Below, in pieces: positions 60,366 through 64,000 of a DNA stretch of 64,000 nt. Each line of letters starts with the position of its first letter. Positions within the stretch are counted from its first letter, which is position 1. The notes under the pieces were generated by a model. That model did no database searches and was not told the DNA's origin. It saw nothing but the letters and a program-made list of their open reading frames with translations. The translations under genes and the position numbers were made by a program. Origin of the DNA: Comamonadaceae bacterium M7527 (lineage in GTDB: Bacteria > Pseudomonadota > Gammaproteobacteria > Burkholderiales > Burkholderiaceae_C); the NCBI GenBank assembly GCA_021044545.1, contig CP087990.1:1364001-1428000 (forward strand). Direction: 5' to 3'.

Positions 60366-60380
60366 TGTAACTGAATTACA
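60366..60380. promoter_or_regulatory. HexR-like operator upstream of zwf
   Basis: TGTAACTGAATTACA is a TGTAA-N5-TTACA inverted repeat 53 bp before the zwf ATG. As I recall it, the HexR (RpiR-family) operator in Proteobacteria is TGTA(A/G)T...(A/C)TTACA-like and controls zwf, pgl and edd, with KDPG as effector. A degenerate second half-site (TGTAACC) lies at 60342. The overlap with the likely promoter fits repression. Confidence 0.6.
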
Positions 60381-60432
60381 CTGTGCGGTGACGCGCAAAC
60401 TATCAGGCATGCGCCCCAACCGGATGACATCC

Positions 60433-61891
60433 ATGACCAATACAAACAACGTAGACATAGTGATTTTTGGTGGTGCCGGCGACTTGGCATTTCGCAAGTT
60501 GGTACCCGCGCTGTTCATGGCACACATGCACGACAAGCTAGAAGGCCATACCCGCATCATTGGCGTGGGACGCCAGGCATGGAGCCGCGACGACTACCTC
60601 GCGTTTATCAACGAAAAAACCCGCCCCTTCTTGAAAGATGCCTTGAAAAGCGAGGGTGGCGAAGCCAGCTGGAACAGCTTTTTAAACAGGCTGCACTTTG
60701 CCAGCGTAGACGTCACCACAGCAAGCGACTACCAAAACCTAGCCGCTTTGAGCGCCAGCGGCGCGCAACGCGTGTACTACCACAGCGCCAAGCCTGTTCA
60801 CCCAGATTTGTGAGCACCTGGACGGCGCAGGCCTGATAGACGAACAAGCCCGCGTAGTGCTTGAAAAGCCACTAGGTCATGACCTGGCGTCGGCTAAAGC
60901 CATTAACGACCAGGTTGCTCAACACTTTGCCGAAAGCCAGATTTACCGCATTGACCACTACCTGGGCAAAGAAACGGTGCAAAACCTCATGGTGCTGCGC
61001 TTTGGCAACGCCATTTTTGAACCCCTGTGGCGCAGCCCCAATATTCGCAGCGTGCAAATCACAGTGGCTGAAACCGTAGGTGTGGGCAGCCGCGCTGGTT
61101 TTTATGACGAAACCGGTGCCATGCGCGATATGGTGCAAAACCACTTGTTGCAGCTGCTTTGTATCGTGGCCATGGAGCCACCCATCTCGCTTGAGCCCAA
61201 CGACGTGCGCGACGAAAAGCTCAAAGTATTGCGCTCGCTACGCCCCATGACGGCGGTAGACATCAAACGCGACAGCGTACGCGGCCAATACCAGGCGGGC
61301 ACGGTAGACGGCGCACCAGTGGTGGGCTACCTCAAAGAAGAAAACGTGCCAGCGCACAGCGCCACAGAAACCTTTGTCTCGCTCAAGGCCCACATCAACA
61401 ACGCGCGCTGGGCCAACGTGCCGTTTTACTTGCGCACCGGCAAGCGCATGCAGCACCGTCGCTCAGAAATCATTATCGAGTTTGACGACATGCCGTTTTC
61501 CATCTTCTCAGGCGCGGCCAACAGCCAGCCCAACCGCTTGGTCATCAGCTTGCAGCCCGAAGAATCTATTCAGCTGCAAATGATGGTGAAAGAGCCAGGC
61601 TCAGGCATGAACATGCGCCCCGTCAGCCTCAACCTGGACATGCACACCGCCTTTACAGAGCGCCGTGCAGAAGCCTACGAACGCTTGCTCATGGACGTGG
61701 TGAAAGGCCGCCTCACCCACTTTATGCGCCGCGACGAGCTGGAAGCTGCATGGACATGGGTTGAGCCCATTCTTGATGGCTGGGCTTCTTCAGGCGAGCG
61801 ACCCAAGCCCTACAACGCTGGCACATGGGGTCCTGCGGCATCGTCGGCACTCATGGCACGTAGCGAACACACCTGGTTTGAAGAGTCTTGA
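60433..61891 (+). pseudogene. zwf: Glucose-6-phosphate dehydrogenase Zwf, frame broken by a small deletion
   Basis: Oxidises glucose-6-phosphate to 6-phosphogluconolactone. N-terminal: MTNTNNVDIVIFGGAGDLAF, then RKLVPAL (NADP-binding GGxGDLAxRK). In one frame the product ends at PVHPDL (60813). The rest (LFTQICEHLDGAG, ARVVLEKPLGHD, catalytic RIDHYLGKETVQN, NVPFYLRTGKRM) is in another. The break is near 60780, where RVYY should lead into an LATAPSLF-type segment. Two or five bases seem to be missing; it is not a homopolymer. Corrected length is about 487 residues. It starts zwf-pgl-edd under the HexR-like site. Confidence 0.9.
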
Positions 61892-61905
61892 ATACCGCCT
61901 ACCCC

Positions 61906-62628
61906 ATGACACTCGATCTACGCGAACACCACCTGGCCAACGCAGACCTATTGGCGCAAGCCTTGGCGGCAGACATTGCGCAGCGCTTGCTTGAAACGCT
62001 GCGTCGTCAAACCAGCGCAACCTTGTTTGTATCTGGTGGCAAGTCACCCATTGCATTGTTCAAGGCACTGGCCGCGCGTGCCTTACCTTGGCATGCCATC
62101 ACCATCAGCTTGGCCGATGACCGCTGCGTGGACAACCAACACCAAGCCAGCAACGCCTTGCTGGTACGCACGCATTTGCTGCAAGGCTACGCGACGGCGG
62201 CCAGATTTGTGCCACTGGTGAATGTCGCGCCCAACGCAGCAATGGCTGAGCCCCACGTGCTGGCTGGCAAGGCAACACAGGCCATCAACGCGCTAGGCGG
62301 CATAGACGTGCTGGTACTGGGCATGGGCGCTGATGGACACACGGCGTCGCTGTTTCCACAAGCACCACAACTAGACCTTGCGCTGGACCTGACCCAAGCT
62401 GCAGGCTGTATTGCCACCAGCCCACAAACCGCGCCTTTTGAACGTGTGAGCTTAAACCTGTCGGCCATTTTGTCGGCCAGGCACATTGCCGTGGCCATTG
62501 GCGGTGGTGCTGACAAACACGCGGTCTACGCCCAGCTCAAAGCAGCGCCCAGCAAAGCACTGCCACTGTCCTGCGTCTTGCACCGTACAAGCAACAAGCC
62601 CAGTATTGGCGTTTGGCTGAACGCCTAA
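61906..62628 (+). CDS. pgl: 6-phosphogluconolactonase Pgl (DevB type)
   Basis: Hydrolyses 6-phosphogluconolactone. LFVSGGKSPIALFKALA near residue 45 and ISLADDRCVDNQHQASNALLVR are family motifs, and VLVLGMGADGHTASLFPQAP holds the active-site GMGxDGHTASLFP. About 240 residues. Two starts are possible: ATG 61906 (used here) or a TTG at 61888 overlapping the zwf stop as TTGA; neither has a strong ribosome-binding site. Followed by edd after 42 bp. Confidence 0.92.
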   Translation: MTLDLREHHLANADLLAQALAADIAQRLLETLRRQTSATLFVSGGKSPIALFKALAARALPWHAITISLADDRCVDNQHQASNALLVRTHLLQGYATAARFVPLVNVAPNAAMAEPHVLAGKATQAINALGGIDVLVLGMGADGHTASLFPQAPQLDLALDLTQAAGCIATSPQTAPFERVSLNLSAILSARHIAVAIGGGADKHAVYAQLKAAPSKALPLSCVLHRTSNKPSIGVWLNA

Positions 62629-62670
62629 CAGCTGCCGACCACCCATTAGCGACCAACGACAACACACACC

Positions 62671-64000
62671 ATGACCACCACACTACCGGCTCCAGAACTG
62701 GCCTCCAGCCCCAGCTTTGCCATACCCGCCATTAACGCCCAAGTCGCTGCGGTGACCGAGCGCATTGCCAAACGCAGCGCAGTCGCGCGGTGACTACGAA
62801 GCCATGGTGGCCGCCAGCGCCACTGTGGGCCCACAGCGCAAAGGCATGGGTTGCGCCAACATGGCGCATGCATTTGCCGCCATGCCGGCCAACGACAAAC
62901 TCATGCTGCGCAAGGAAATAGCGCCCAACGTAGGCATCATCACCGCTTACAACGACATGTTGTCGGCACACCAGCCCTATGAGTACGCGCCAGAAATCAT
63001 TCGCCAAGCTGCGCGGGCCGTAGGTGCCACAGCCCAAGTGGCAGGCGGCGTACCGGCCATGTGTGATGGTGTGACACAAGGCACAGACAGCATGGATTTG
63101 TCGCTGTTTTCGCGCGATGTGATTGCCTTGGCCACCGCAGTTGGTTTGTCACACAACGTGTTTGACGCCACCTTGTGTTTGGGGGTGTGCGACAAAATCG
63201 TACCCGGCTTGCTAATGGGTGCTTTGCAGTTTGGCCACTTGCCGACCGTTTTTGTGCCCGCCGGCCCCATGACATCTGGTTTACCCAACGACGACAAGGC
63301 AAAGGTTCGCCAGCAATACGCGCAAGGCTTGGTGGGACGAGACGCGTTGCTGCAAGCCGAAGAAGGCGCCTACCACGGCCCAGGCACCTGCACCTTTTAC
63401 GGTACCGCCAATTCCAACCAGATGCTGATGGAGATCATGGGCCTGCACTTGCCAGGCTCATCATTTGTCAACCCAGGCACAGACATACGCCGCGCCTTAA
63501 GCATTGCCGCCACCCAACGCGCGATTGCCCTGGCACAAGACAAGAGCGCGGGGCGCATCACACTGGCCAGCGTGGTCAACACCAAGTCAATCGTCAATGC
63601 CATTGTGGGTTTGCTGGCCACTGGCGGCTCAACCAACCACACCATGCACATCGTGGCCATGGCGCGCGCCGCTGGCGTATTGATCAACTGGGACGACTTC
63701 TCAGATTTGTCCGCCGTAGTCCCCTCACTCACCAAGATTTACCCCAACGGCTCGGCCGACGTGAATCACTTCCATGCAGCAGGCGGCATGGGCTTTTTAA
63801 TGCGTGAATTGCTACAAGCAGGCTTGCTACACAACGACGTAGACACCATCGTGGGCCACGGCCTGCACCGTTACGCCTGTGAGCCCTGGATGGATGGCGG
63901 CAATTTAAGCTGGCGCAGTCTGCCCTCTGAGTCAGCCGACACCAATGTGGTGCGTGGCGTGGCCAAGCCCTTCGCACCTGACGGTGGACTAAAGGTGTTG
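62671..64000 (+). pseudogene. edd: Phosphogluconate dehydratase Edd, partial at window end, frame broken near 5' end
   Basis: Entner-Doudoroff dehydratase making KDPG; a 4Fe-4S enzyme of the IlvD/Edd family. From ATG 62671 the first frame (ERIAKRSAVAR) stops with TGA at 62791. The real continuation (GDYEAMVAASATVGPQRKGM, TAYNDMLSAHQPYEYAP, GVPAMCDGVTQG with cluster cysteine, DATLCLGVCDKIVPG, GPGTCTFYGTANSNQ) is offset. Two bases missing from a GCGCGCGG-like run (62784-62790) would give AKRSAVARGDYEAM. About 440 of some 610 residues are present; the gene runs off the window at GLKVL. Third gene of zwf-pgl-edd. Confidence 0.93.

Noticed and set aside
1..64000. tRNA, rRNA, CRISPR, prophage or integrative element.
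   Set aside because: No cloverleaf, rRNA-like or regularly spaced repeat sequence and no integrase or phage structural gene seen; the only mobile gene is the single Y1 transposase.

Overview
The window reads as chromosome of a betaproteobacterium, most likely Burkholderiales close to Comamonadaceae. The basis is gene order and family type: mlaFEDACB-yadGH-ibaG-murA-hisGDCBHAFIE-HIT-tatABC, an aroKB-dgt-gltBD block beside pilus genes, a ResB/CcsB system II cytochrome c maturation pair, and an Entner-Doudoroff operon. No rRNA, tRNA, CRISPR array, prophage or large mobile island was seen. The genus cannot be fixed from the sequence alone.

Region 1 (1-30708) is almost entirely one co-directional minus-strand block. 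Read in transcription order it encodes a compacted type IV pilus alignment complex (PilM/N, PilO/P, PilQ), shikimate genes aroK and aroB, dGTPase, a single-copy REP-type (Y1) transposase, glutamate synthase gltBD, the Mla phospholipid-transport operon, a YadGH-like ABC exporter, IbaG, MurA, all nine his genes, a small membrane protein, a HIT protein and TatABC. Region 2 (30709-46591) holds PBP1A, CyaY, LptM, LysA, MsrPQ, CcsB/ResB with a cytochrome c4, EngB, an epoxide-hydrolase-like protein, a late acyltransferase, metK with a structured leader, OsmC, and a candidate small RNA with an anti-Shine-Dalgarno loop. Region 3 (46592-53715) has threonine deaminase, a 5'-nucleotidase, a YddA/BacA-like ABC transporter, and a hybrid histidine kinase translationally coupled to a small sulfite-oxidase-fold protein. 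Region 4 (53712-64000) is a sugar locus. A CUT2 ABC transporter resembling the fructose Frc system is split around a divergent promoter, with a ROK regulator, a FucU/RbsD mutarotase, an FSA-like transaldolase and a PfkB kinase. It is followed by zwf-pgl-edd behind a HexR-like operator, so imported hexose could be phosphorylated and fed into the Entner-Doudoroff route.

A recurring oddity is reading-frame damage in about ten genes that otherwise look intact: tatC, hisE, hisB, mlaD, gltD, dgt, ilvA, the sugar ABC ATPase, zwf and edd. Most lesions are one base missing from a homopolymer. This looks more like uncorrected sequencing error than real decay, and each gene is described with its corrected reading. 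The most interesting biology is the condensed pilMNOPQ cluster, the anti-SD small RNA candidate upstream of ilvA, the metK leader, and the coupled sulfite-oxidase-fold protein and kinase.
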